Source: Oegoconia quadripuncta
Lineage: Eukaryota; Arthropoda; Insecta; Lepidoptera; Autostichidae
Length of the DNA: 64,000 nt
Direction: 5' to 3'
Assembly: GCA_949316235.1 (NCBI GenBank)
Contig: OX438741.1
Coordinates: 42,266,567 to 42,330,566 of the forward strand
Below, piece after piece: positions 1-9,275 of this stretch (its first letter is position 1; every line of letters starts with the position of its first letter). Both the position numbers and the translations under genes were made by a program. The notes under the pieces were generated by a model. That model saw only the letters and a program-made list of their open reading frames with translations, was not told where the DNA came from and made no database searches.

Positions 1-375
1 GCGGCAAATGAGCATGCGGGACACCTGATGTAAAGCAATCACCGCCGCCAATGGACACCCGCAACACTCTCACTCACTCACTGCCCGCGTCGGTTTTTCC
101 CGACATTTACAACCTTGGGATCTTCAAGTCTAGAGTGAATAGGCATTTACTGGGTGCGCGTGATACATCTTCCGCTACATCGTCACTTTCCATCAGGTGA
201 GATTGTAGCCAAACGCGAAATCAGTTTTTAATAAAAAAAAAAAAAAAAAACCCGAAACACCAAAAGGGTCACAGATGCGTTGCCGGCCTTTGAGGAAGGT
301 GTAGGTTCGTTTCTTGAAGGTTCCAATGTCGTACTCGTTCGGGAATACCGCTGCCGGAAGTCCGTTCCACAAGTT
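1..375 (-). mobile_element. LINE-2 3' end, interrupted by LINE-1
   Basis: Positions 1-67 and 251-375 together match the complement of the LINE-2 copy at 20990-21402 (GTTGCGGGTGTCCATGGGCG, GAACGAGTACGACATTGGAA). The 68-250 segment is a later insertion. Confidence 0.85.
68..250 (+). mobile_element. LINE-1 3' end inserted into a LINE-2 copy
   Basis: The frame from 81 reads LPASVFPDIYNLGIFKSRVN then RHLLGARD and SLSIR-stop, the C-terminus of a jockey-like reverse transcriptase, followed by a short 3' UTR and poly(A). It is flanked by CCCGCAACAC (58-67) and CCCGAAACAC (251-260), a probable 10-bp target-site duplication inside LINE-2. Confidence 0.85.
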
Positions 376-769
376 GGTTGTTTTTCTATCTAGCTATTCC
401 ACATAATTACATATATTAAAGTAAATATATAATGATGATGTCAAATGACACAATTCATATAACGGGTTATATTGGTTTATGACATGTAACATGATATTTT
501 ATTCACTAGGCTGATGGTGTTATCACTTGGCTGTATAAGACTTATGTTCTTTGCCATAGCAAATACTTAGTACGGTTATAGAATTATAACTTCACTATTT
601 GCGTTTATAACACACGCGTGCTTTATGATCTGCTTGATATATCTTAAACCGGTGAAATTAGATCCAATTTACACGCAAGTATGTTGAAAAACACATAACT
701 GCCGTTTTTCGTCCGGAGTAAAAAATTAACGAAAGAAATCTATAGAGCAAATGTGACTAAAAGCCCTGT
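376..769. other. No recognisable feature
   Basis: AT-rich sequence without coding potential or a repeat partner in this window. Any further 3' exon of the left-hand gene would be expected here or beyond the left edge, and I could not identify one. Confidence 0.4.
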
Positions 770-812
770 GATGATACCTGCAGTGGGATGTTTATGTTTA
801 TGATGATAAGGA
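770..812 (+). repeat. SINE-C 3' end fragment
   Basis: ATACCTGCAGTGGGATGTTT followed by ATGATGATAAG matches the last about 40 bp of SINE-C. It lies just beyond the left-hand gene's exon end. Confidence 0.65.
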
Positions 813-823
813 TAACAACTTAC

Positions 824-950
824 ATAAATTTCCAAAGGAATCCGGCAGCGCGCCGCACTCTGCTCCAGACAACTCTCACGAACCATTTCGCGAAGTATCT
901 CTTCACCACCATGAAGTAGATCACGAAAAAGTATATTATACTTAGAAATG
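824..950 (-). CDS. Exon of the unidentified membrane protein (second hydrophobic segment and basic tail)
   Basis: Splicing at the AG at 951-952 keeps frame with the preceding exon and gives FLSIIYFFVIYFMVV followed by a Lys/Arg-rich tail ending GFLWKF. The frame then reads ATG TAA (stop at 820-822). The same bases form a consensus donor, AT|GTAAGT, so the exon may instead end at 824 and continue left of the window. An alternative acceptor 10 bases downstream would give an immediate stop. Confidence 0.5.
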
Positions 951-3900
951 CTATTAAACTGCCGAACCCGTGGCATAGTTCTAGGGGTTCATTACCTTAA
1001 ACAAAAAGAAAGACATACTAAGAGACGATCAGAGAAAGAGAAAGACCTCCAGATCGTCAAACGCATTCGGCCAAGGGGCTGGGGCAGCATGTTGGGCCAA
1101 CGTGTAGACACCTACTTGACGGTATGTTGGTAGTTCGATAACCCTTTCCAACCGAATTGTGTCGGTTCTTCGTGCACTCATCAGAGAATCTTGGCGCGCT
1201 CCACAAACAGTGTTCACATGTTGGCGTCTTATTCATTTACCTCGTTCTATTACCATCCACCATCTTCATTTGCGTCATTTCCATTTAGTCACCCTACTTA
1301 CGCACATTTAGTCTTTTTTTTATCCACAACGGGTTAACACTTGACCTCAATCATATCTGATGTTAAATGAAGATGAGGCCGAAGGTGGAAGCGTACTGAC
1401 CCGGAAACCCAAATATTTGGGGAACTGGCTATCTTATCTCTGACAACCGGAACACAACAATGCTATTAACATTGCTGCTTGGCGGCAGATTTATATAAGA
1501 TGGTAGTAGCTAGCCAGGCGGACATTTAAAATGCCCTACCACCAACCAAACCGAGTACTTAAACATGTACCCCGCTGGGGATCGAACCCGCGACCTCCGA
1601 ATCGTAAACCCAATGTTGTTTACATTGAGCCACGGAGGCGGTAATATTTAATCGTACTGTATAAATAAATCGCAAGAGATTCCACAGCCGTCTTTATAAA
1701 ACCGTCAATGCAGAATGACCAGTACGCCAATGTGTAAAAAGCGACCTTGAGATCCGATATTTTGGCCCATCATGCTGGCCAACCACCTGGCCCTATAGTG
1801 TACAGCTGTTATCAATCACTTACTGTATTGTAACCAATAATACATGCTGCCGAAAAAGAATCCAATCACCAGTCCGTTGAGAATGAAGCTCATAATGATC
1901 CTGAACGACGGCCCGATCTTCTTGAAGAAACCCCCAGTGGAACTTCCTACTTTGGTGAGAGTTGTCTCCAGCCAGCCCGTTGGCTCGTAATCCAACGGTT
2001 CGTGGGTTATCTGAGGACCCTGTAGAAGGAATTTGCATTATTCCACGAAAAGAGGTCATATAATTTTTACGAGTACGCAGTAACAAATTGTAAGCCTTCC
2101 TCGAAATGCATTGTTAAGACAGCTGATTCATGCTAATATGAACAGAATATATTCAGTTACTTACTGATGGATAAAGTTCAAGTATTTACATACATAATGT
2201 CACGGCCTTTATCCCAAATGGGGTGGTCAGAGGTATCCCAAACAATAGTGTTTGTGTGTTCCAAACATTAAGAGTTTAATGATTGAACCAACATCCACGC
2301 TTCAGCTTACGAAATATACAGATATGCACACGTGACAAGGGGTACGTCCATCGCCGTTGAAACGTGCAAATCTATTAGATGTTTTTTGATGGAAAGTCCC
2401 TTAGTCGCCTTTCACAACACCCATGGAAAGAGAGGGGTTAGTTCTATTCTATTTCAGTGCCGAAACTACACAGCACTCAAGTTAAATACTTATATGATAT
2501 TAGGTCCTTACCTATGAAATTGGCGTTTTGTATGAAGAATTTCATTAAGACTGTTTTCTCCATACAAACATTTTTGATTTTTTTTGGGAACGGAAAATCC
2601 AAATTTAGTTAAACTTTGCGTGTATTATCGGATAACATTAAGTTAAGTATAGGCAGCGTTAATTTTTAAAAGTAACCGCTTTATAAAAGTTTAAGCGAAT
2701 CTAAGAAATGATTATGGCACATGAAAAGAGCTCAGAAAAAGCTTAGCACAGAAATTAAAAAATATTCCATGTGAAACCTTGAAATAATATTCCATTTTCC
2801 AAATAAAAAATTAATTTGGATATACTTAGCTTTGAAAATCGCAGGAATTGGTACATATGATTAACGAAGAAAAAAAACGCCAATTTCATGGGTAAAGACC
2901 CAATATGTATGTAATGCTAAAAAAGATACGGCTTTTCAAAATAGATATTCACACTAAAAGCTCCACTCACTGATAGATCATCAAAATCTATAAGTTTTAC
3001 CAACTGTCCCGGATTTTCTGGGACGACCTGCTTCGGGGTCAACTTTGGGCCGTCCACCGTCCCGCCTAGACCCTTACCGGGACGCCTTTTGCCCCGGAAA
3101 TCAGTTTTTTTTTTTAGTTTTTTTTTCTCCTCTAGGAGAAGGCAAAGAGATCTAGCCCATAACAGCCATTTCTTATTTATCTTATTTCTTCAGTTTGTAA
3201 GTCAGTCTCAGTCAAAACAAGTAATTCGTCGTATACTTGGCGTATACAGAGTCCAGTCACGGTCAAGTCATTCTTCAGTAAAGTGGCAGAATGCTTTACA
3301 AAAGATTTTGGCGGCTTCTTGTGGGAACCCGAAAGCTCCGTTACGCACTTTAATTTACACTTCCATTCACTTGTACACCATCACTAACGTTTGCTGCACA
3401 ATATTCTGCCATTATTAAGCTTCAAAAGTCAGAATGCACAAATTATAAGGATTATAAAGAAAAATGCTACTTCACTCGCCGAGTTCCCGCCAAAAAGCCC
3501 CGGAAATCAGTGACATAAAATATTATATGATTTTTTTCTCGTAACGAAAAAAATAGGGCATATTAGGTAAGTGAAATAGAAGTTATTGGCATAGGTACTT
3601 TTTTTTTCTAAACCATCATCATCGCACGCGCAAGGAGATTGATATGCGACTGGCGGAATTCGTAGAGTTCCTAACATTTTATTTATTTAATTGAATTACG
3701 TAATTATGTGGATTATGCTACACACACCTCCGCCTCCGTGGCTCAATGTAAACAACATTGGGTTTACGATTCGGAAGTCGCGGGTTCGATCCCCAGCGGG
3801 GTACACGTTTAAGTACTCGGTTTAGTTGGTGGTAGGGCATTTTAAATGTCCGCCTGGCTAGCTACCACCATCTTATCTAAATCTGCCGCCAAACAGCAAT

Positions 3901-4338
3901 GTTAATAGCATTGTTGTGTTCCGGTTGTCAGAGATAAGATAGCAAAGCAGTACGCTTCCACCTTCGACCTCATCTTCACTTAACATCAGGTGTGATTGAG
4001 GTCAAATACGAACCAGTCATGCATAAAAAAAAACACGCAACCTTCAATTGACACAACGCTTTATGCGATTATGGTCTTGAAAAAAAAAACTACCTATGCC
4101 AATACCTTCTATTTCACTTACCTAATATGTCCTATTTTTTCCTTATGGTAAAAACACTCATGCGGTATATCATAAATAATTTATATTACTGACCATGCCT
4201 ATAATTCTTTTATTAGTTTAAGCTTTATAAATAACTAAATTATTTAAAAAAGAAAATGCCCAAATCATCACCCACCTTGCCGTTGGAGTGTCTGGTCTTC
4301 CTCTCCACATCATCCATTTCGATCTCAGTGCCATTTGT
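824..4338 (-). CDS. Unidentified multi-pass membrane protein, C-terminal exons (partial gene)
   Basis: Three minus-strand exons (4276-4338, 1824-2019, 824-950) join with consistent phases: phase 0 across the first junction, phase 1 across the second. Each has an AG acceptor and a GT donor (GTGGGT, GTAAGT and possibly GTAAGT). The product begins in an upstream exon not identified here. The visible part has an acidic and basic hydrophilic stretch (TEIEMDDVERKTRHS), a linker (EPLDYEPTGWLETTLTKVG), then two hydrophobic segments (about FILNGLVIGFFFGSMYYWL and FLSIIYFFVIYFMVV), and ends in a very basic tail (KRYFAKWFVRVVWSRVRR). The pattern suggests a membrane anchor with a positively charged cytosolic tail. 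I do not recognise the family and assign no function. The intron between the first two exons holds LINE, SINE-A and retroposon insertions. Confidence 0.6.
1313..1641 (-). repeat. SINE-A copy, full length
   Basis: Full-length minus-strand copy. Poly(T) at 1313-1321 is the tail and CACGGAGGCGG at the right is the tRNA-like head. The body carries small substitutions and one short difference at the head. Confidence 0.88.
1824..2019 (-). CDS. Exon of the unidentified membrane protein (first hydrophobic segment)
   Basis: This 196-nt exon is open throughout (65 codons plus one base), with acceptor TTCTACAG and donor GTAAGT. It encodes a hydrophilic stretch followed by FFKKIGPSFRIIMS and a strongly hydrophobic segment ending GSMYYWLQY. 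Its GC content is well above that of the flanking intron. Confidence 0.65.
2200..2470 (-). repeat. Family-J dispersed repeat
   Basis: Complement of the 37.0-37.27 kb repeat: TTTATCCCAAATGGGGTGGT, CAAACATTAAGAGTTTAATG, GTCCCTTAGTCGCCTTTCAC. Not assigned to a named class. Confidence 0.7.
2499..2906. mobile_element. MITE with about 28-bp terminal inverted repeats
   Basis: The left end TAGGTCCTTACCTATGAAAT then TGGCGTTTT is mirrored at the right by AACGCCAATTTCATGGGTAA then AGACCCAATA. The roughly 400-bp interior is AT-rich with no coding. TA-type flanks suggest a mariner-like origin. It lies in the intron of the left-hand gene. Confidence 0.75.
3105..3499 (-). mobile_element. Family-G retroposon (non-tRNA), copy 1
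   Basis: A 395-bp element whose complement starts GGCTTTTTGGCGGGAACTCG and ends in an A-rich tail. It is flanked by GCCCCGGAAATCAG at 3091-3104 and 3497-3510, an exact target-site duplication. It is almost identical to the inverted copy at 54231-54631. No tRNA-like promoter or reverse-transcriptase similarity is seen. A short frame starts MAEYCAANVSDGVQV. It could be a SINE of unusual origin or a processed retrocopy of an unidentified RNA. Confidence 0.8.
3533..3665 (+). repeat. Family-N repeat
   Basis: GTAACGAAAAAAATAGGGCA, TTAGGTAAGTGAAATAGAAG, TTGGCATAGGTACTTTTTTT. The inverted partner is at 4050-4162, on the other side of SINE-A. Confidence 0.7.
3730..4033 (+). repeat. SINE-A copy, full length (reference description)
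   Basis: SINE-A is about 310 bp. Its tRNA-like head (CGCCTCCGTGGCTCAATGT, then a B-box GGTTCGATCCC) is followed by a body with GTACTCGGTTTGGTTGGTGG, ATCTGCCGCCAAGCAGCAAT and GTTCCGGTTGTCAGAGATAA, a tail with CATCAGGTGTGATTGAGGTC, and terminal poly(A). The tRNA-like promoter and poly(A) end mark a LINE-mobilised SINE. This copy is nearly intact and sits in the intron of the left-hand gene. Confidence 0.9.
4050..4162 (-). repeat. Family-N repeat, inverted partner
   Basis: AAACTACCTATGCCAATACC and TTCTATTTCACTTACCTAAT are the complement of 3550-3605. Confidence 0.7.
4276..4338 (-). CDS. Exon of the unidentified membrane protein (hydrophilic segment)
   Basis: This 63-nt exon encodes exactly 21 codons (TNGTEIEMDDVERKTRHSNGK). 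The acceptor is TTTAACAG and the donor GTGGGT. It starts and ends in phase 0, so it could be a cassette exon. Its composition is clearly less AT-rich than its surroundings. Confidence 0.6.
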
Positions 4339-4579
4339 CTGTTAAAGTAAATAATATCAACATAAATTAATGAGTTTACAATAAAGAAAGAAAGAAAATT
4401 ATTTATTTTGATAACATTAATAGTAAAAGTCAGTACAAATGGCTAAACACAGGAACATTGGTTATCAAAAAAGGTTACCACTCAGCATAAGCCGCAGTAG
4501 CGGTCGCACTTGCAGGGCTGAGGCTGATCTTCCGTGGCACCTGCAGTGTGTGATACCGCAGCTAAGCAATACCGCAAAA

Positions 4580-4875
4580 CCGCCTCCGTGGTTCAATGTA
4601 AACAACATTGGATTTACGATTCGGAGGTCGCGGGTTCGCGATTTAAATGTCCACCTAAAAAGCTACCACCATCTTATCTAAATCTGCCGCCAAGCAGCAA
4701 TGTTAATAGCACTGTTGTGTTCCGGTTGTCAGAGATAAGATAGCCAGTCCCCCAAATGTGTTGGGGTTTCCGGGTCAGTACGCTTCCACCTTCGACCTCA
4801 TCTTTACTTAAGATCAGGTGTGATTGAGGTCAAGTACAAAAACCCGTTGTGCATATAAATAAAAAATAAAAAATA
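4580..4875 (+). repeat. SINE-A copy with internal deletion
   Basis: The head reads CCTCCGTGGTTCAATGT. The B-box GGTTCG is joined to TTTAAATGTCC, so about 55 bp between the head and the middle of the body are missing. The tail is AT-rich rather than pure A. Confidence 0.85.
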
Positions 4876-5101
4876 TGTATATATAGAATAGAAATAATAA
4901 ATAGTTGGTAGTAAGCTTAAAAGTATAAGACCATAATAAAATCAGAGTTTAAATAAAATTATTGTACACAGTTTCATGTATTAGAACGACTGTTTAAACC
5001 GGAGTTCTTTGTAAATTTAATAAATATGTCTTTATGTTGGTTTTAAAGGAGAATATTGATTAGTAGATTATTTAACAGAACAGAGAGTGTAGTATAAATA
5101 A

Positions 5102-5238
5102 TAAATCTGCCGCCAAGCAGCAATGTTAATAGCATTGTTGTGATCCGGTTGTCACAGATAAAATAGCCAGTTTGCGGGTCCGTACGTTTCCACCTTCAGC
5201 CTCATTTGATTGAGGTCAAGTGCTAACTTATAAAAAAG
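5102..5238 (+). repeat. SINE-A 3' part (5'-truncated)
   Basis: The copy begins at ATCTGCCGCCAAGCAGCAAT and runs to a short A-run, with parts of the body lost. It has no tRNA-like head, as expected for 5' truncation during retrotransposition. Confidence 0.8.
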
Positions 5239-5742
5239 TGCATTTTTATTGCATTCGGAGACGAAACTTTAGTTCAATTTTAATACAATGATCATTGTTT
5301 GCTTCACTAATACGAGAGACAGCCAAGTAGAGCTGGCTCTGCAATAATTCGTACATAGCCCGCAATATTTTGACAATACACAGGTACATTCAATAATAAT
5401 ACCTATACAAGTTTTATTATTATGTATGTATATGTAGAAGATGAATTTCAGTCAATAAACAAGTATATTGATTCTACTTTGTTTCATTGGAACCGCTTCA
5501 CAGTAAATTACTGACACAAGAAATCGTTTTTTCGAATTACATGAAAAGAATTTGAATTATATTTTTCATTTGACGTCACATTGGTAGATGCCAGTCAAGA
5601 TGGTCAATAATATATTAACATTTAAAATAATATAGTTAAGTTGAAAATTTAAATACATCCAAATAAAGGTAAGAATAAGAATAATTTAATTGGATACAGA
5701 AATAAATAAATATACACAGTACAAAATAGCGATGATAGCTAC

Positions 5743-6000
5743 TGTTTGGTGTAGTGGTTAGAAACTCTGCTACTATATCAAATGGTCGCGGGTTCGAATC
5801 CCGCTAGGGGCATATGTTTGTATGATGAATACAGACATGTGTTCCCGAGTTATGGATGTTTTTCATTTATACATGTATTTATTTACAAAAAAAAATATTT
5901 GTGTAGTTTATCAACCATCTGGTATCCATAATACACTAGATGCTTACTGTGGACCTAGATGGCGCTGTGTGTTTGTGCAAAGACAAAGACAAGACAAGAC
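5743..6000 (+). repeat. SINE-B copy, full length (reference description)
   Basis: SINE-B has a tRNA-like head (TTTGGTGTAGTGGTTAG as A-box region, GGTTCGAATCC as B-box), then CCGCTAGGGGCATATGTTTG, ACATGTGTTCCCGAGTTATG and a 3' part with CCTAGATGGCGCTGTGTGT. It does not share the SINE-A tail. This copy has the complete head and ends in AAGACAAGAC repeats. Confidence 0.85.
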
Positions 6001-6301
6001 TGTAGTTGGAAACTGTAGTGTAAACGCCCATCTCCAAAGCGACAGCGTATCGAATGTATTGTTATACTTAGCATTATATAAAATAAATATTGTAACACAA
6101 TAGAACTAATAAGTATAACACCACCAAAATGAAACAAAGAAAGAAAAATTACAAAAAATTACTTAAGTATCTAGGCACCATCCAAATAAAGGATGTCTCA
6201 AAACCTACTAGAATACTGAATAATTTTCGTTGTAATTAAAATGGAACGCGAATATTTTGCAGTTGTCGTCGGCAAAAGTTTGAGGTTAAAGTATTGAATG
6301 G

Positions 6302-6550
6302 TTTTCAGTCGAGCAACGCTTAAAAATTGTGAAAATCCACTACCGAAATGGTGAGAACTTTACAGAGACAGCCTGTAAATGTCGTACATATTTCGGTCAT
6401 CGTCATGCACCATCTCCAGCTGCTATGGTGTTCATGATATATATAAGTGGCCCTCCTGAGCTCAAACCTGAAATTCGTCGAGTCATTCAACCACAATTAT
6501 GTCAAAATATCAGCAAAAATTTCTTAAAAAAGGAAAACGAACGTTCGCTT
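6302..6550 (+). pseudogene. Mariner-type transposase relic, internally deleted
   Basis: One open frame joins an N-terminal helix-turn-helix-like part (FSVEQRLKIVKIHYRNGENF, then TETACKCRTYFGHRHAPSP) directly to a segment resembling the C-terminal end of such proteins (PPELKPEIRRVIQPQLCQN, then ISKNFLKK). The catalytic DDE/D core expected between them is absent. The first part resembles the DNA-binding domain of insect mariner/IS630-class transposases. I read it as a non-functional internal-deletion copy. No clear terminal inverted repeats were found. Confidence 0.6.
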
Positions 6551-7079
6551 ACTAGCAAACTTCCGTGTCCATATTTAAAGTTAAAAATTATTTAAAAACC
6601 AAAAATCTCGACAGCCTATTTTGTATTTTGCGGACGCCATTTTGGATTTTTTACTCGATCAAGACTCTAACAACACCATGCACTTGGAAATCGGGCAAGC
6701 CGTTTAGGCTACAGGATGCCTCAAAGGAACGGGCATACATACATACTTACATACACTCGAAAATACATACTTTCTTGCTCAGTCGGGTTATAACATACTA
6801 TCAAAATTCAACAGCCATAAATTTGTGGGGAGACAGATTAATCTCTTACAGAGATAAGCTCGCCTTTTGAGTATTATAATTTCTGTCCTATGTTTGTTTG
6901 TTTGTATATAAATAAATAAATAAGACCTGGATTACCATATTTCTTGTTGATCAGATTTTGGTGAAATGAAATGTTCGATGAACGAAATCACAGGTAAAAG
7001 TTTTAGATGTTAGGCAAGCATGGACATAGCTGTTTTAATATTCATATATTTTCCTCTTGATTGTCAAATCACAAATTGT

Positions 7080-7215
7080 AACCAATGTGTAAAAAGAGCA
7101 ACCCTTGAGTTACTTGCTCATTCTCCTCTGGGGGTCAGCTTTGTGAATGAGCAGTAAATTTAAATTTAGTATAAAGCGTAATTTGTGACGTTTTCAAGTG
7201 ATAATTTTATTCTAT
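7080..7215 (+). mobile_element. LINE 3' UTR fragment
   Basis: TTGTGAATGAGCAGTAAATT and TAAATACTTTGACTTTG match the LINE tail at 63040-63140. Confidence 0.6.
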
Positions 7216-7239
7216 GAAATTAAATACTTTGACTTTGTT

Positions 7240-7335
7240 ATAGGGTCCCATAGTCGCCTTTTACGCAACTCACTGGAAGAGCGTTGTGCAATTCCTTTTA
7301 CGTGCCGGAAATCATTTGGCACAACAAAATTATTA
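7240..7335 (-). repeat. Family-J fragment
   Basis: GGGTCCCATAGTCGCCTTTT, ACGCAACTCACTGGAAGAGC and ACGTGCCGGAAATCA match one end of family J. Confidence 0.55.
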
Positions 7336-7939
7336 ATTTCTTATATACATAACAATCGTAATACTACGCATTGTCTTTGTGTCAAGTAAAATAAATAATT
7401 ATTGCTATTATGCTATTGTTAGAGAGATATAACAATAAACATGTAAATGTTTATATTCGTTCCCAACAATTAATAATGAGACCGTATTTTCATTTTTTTA
7501 CTGGCTTCGCCCGAGGTTTCGCCTGCGTGTATTAACCACAGTAGCCCACGTACCTCGGAAAAACACATAACCGCTATTGTCTTGAAACATTTTAATAAAG
7601 TGTTGTACATGTATGTACATTGTACAATTGCTAAAAATTAAGCATTTGTAAGAAACGCAAGTATGTACCTAGCTAGGTACCTATACATTTTTCCAAAAAG
7701 TTAAAGTTGAAAAATGTGTTTCTTTTATAAAAAAACATGCTCAATTTATGGGTGTTTCTTTTAATTCAAAACATTTAGGGAAATTATCTTTACAAAGTAT
7801 TAGTTCTCATTTTTATTTCTTATGCAATGCTTTTTAAAAATAACATTCGCCGTGGTCTTCCCCTTTTAACACTACCATCCACATTCGCTTCGTATATCTC
7901 TTGTAAGTCTTCTTTCATTCATCCTCTCATGTCCAAACC

Positions 7940-8146
7940 AACACTCATTGATTAAATGTGGGTTTCTTGCGCCGCTTCTTTTCCCACAGATGAATTCTCT
8001 TTCCGAAGCGGTAGTAGCTTGGGGATACCGACTGACAGATAAGTGCAATAAAATTTTTTTATTTCCAGTAGATTTAAATTGACATTCAACAAATGATATC
8101 ATGTATCTTACGTTGAAATAAATGCTTGAAGATTGAAGTTTGAAAG
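7940..8146 (+). mobile_element. LINE-11 3' end
   Basis: TGGGTTTCTTGCGCCGCTTC, TCCGAAGCGGTAGTAGCTTG and TAAATTGACATTCAACAAAT end with AAATAAATGCTTGAAG. It is a recognisable lepidopteran LINE 3' UTR with a polyadenylation-like AATAAA. Confidence 0.68.
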
Positions 8147-8656
8147 ATTTTCGTCTTCAAGCACTGAGTTATTTGGACGAATTCGCAGCTACAAGAGATG
8201 GCGCTGTTTTATCTATTAAGAAAAGCGCGAAAAAGATCATTGTTCCTGTTCCTGAGACCATATCTATAGCTTAAAAATCAATGGATGAGATCAGTCTTTC
8301 GGGTGTTGTCTGAATTTTCAATTTAATAGCTCTAATTACTATACAAATAAAAGTTGGTATGTGCTACGTCATATCAAATCGTAGTGTTTTGTTATCTTAT
8401 CTGTTTTAATGATTTAAGGTAAGTAGGCATCCGGCGAAATAATGAGTACATCTAAAACACCGGAACATATCAAAGGTGATAATATAACATTCCTACTATC
8501 ATCGGATTGTTTTGAGTTTCAGCCGCTGTGACTCAAGATGCGGTGATAGTAAACACAAAGTTTACATTGGGACATGTGAGTACTCGGTTTGGTTAGTAGT
8601 AGGCATAGACTTATATATGACTGCATGTGGACGGTAGTTGAAGCAATCAAACTCAG

Positions 8657-9003
8657 TACAGTTAAGTTATTATACGTTTTTAAATTAGTTGGGTTATACA
8701 AAATTCAGGGACCACGGGTAAAATAATTCCCGTGGTACCTTAAATAGCTCCTTTATATTATGAGTCAGGATCTTTAGTGGCCAGCATTATAAATATATTT
8801 ACATATGAGAGAATATCCTTTTTTCCAGGGACTAACACAGGGACCATGGTATATGTAGGTGCTTATGTTTTATTTTATTGTTTTCTTTAATAATATACAG
8901 TTAAGTTATTATACGTTTTTAAATTAGTTGGCTTATACAAAATTCAGGGACCACGGGTAAAATAATTCCCGTGGTACCTTCCAGGGACTATCACAGGGAC
9001 CAT
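8657..9003 (+). repeat. Local direct duplication with palindromic core
   Basis: About 84 bp (ACAGTTAAGTTATTATACGT to CCCGTGGTACCTT) occur at 8657-8741 and 8896-8980 with one or two differences. ACCACGGGTAAAATAATTCC then CGTGGT is a near-perfect palindrome. CCAGGGACTAACACAGGGAC (8826) also recurs at 8981. Confidence 0.85.
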
Positions 9004-9199
9004 GGGCAACAAAGGAATATATTATATAATATCAAGTGACTGACGTATACCCATAAAATGTCAGGTGCGGTCAACCACTTACCGACGAACGTGTAGGAGT
9101 ATGAAGTATTTGACGAGAATGGAAGAAGCAAAAGTATAAAATAAAAAATAAAATAAAATATCCTTAGACATACACACTGTTGATATATAATATACATAA

Positions 9200-9275
9200 C
9201 TGCCTGGTTGTCCGAAGATGGAAAGGGGACGGTGGAATAAGATCGTGCAATTCACCGAAATGTATCCGGGTACCA
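9200..9275 (-). mobile_element. LINE-1 reverse-transcriptase fragment
   Basis: The minus strand reads IHFGELHDLIPPSPFHLRTT, matching the middle of the LINE-1 C-terminal region seen at 36.9 and 45.6 kb. Confidence 0.7.

Noticed and set aside
3089..3418. 109-codon frame on the plus strand
   Set aside because: It is the antisense side of the family-G retroposon, and the second copy breaks the frame.
4439..4743. Open frames over the SINE at 4.6 kb
   Set aside because: They follow SINE-A sequence and are reproduced by chance in other copies. No coding support.
5743..5812. Possible tRNA genes (A-box and perfect B-box at many SINE heads)
   Set aside because: Each tRNA-like segment continues into a SINE body shared with other copies, and acceptor-stem pairing is not maintained. 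They are SINE promoters, not tRNA genes.
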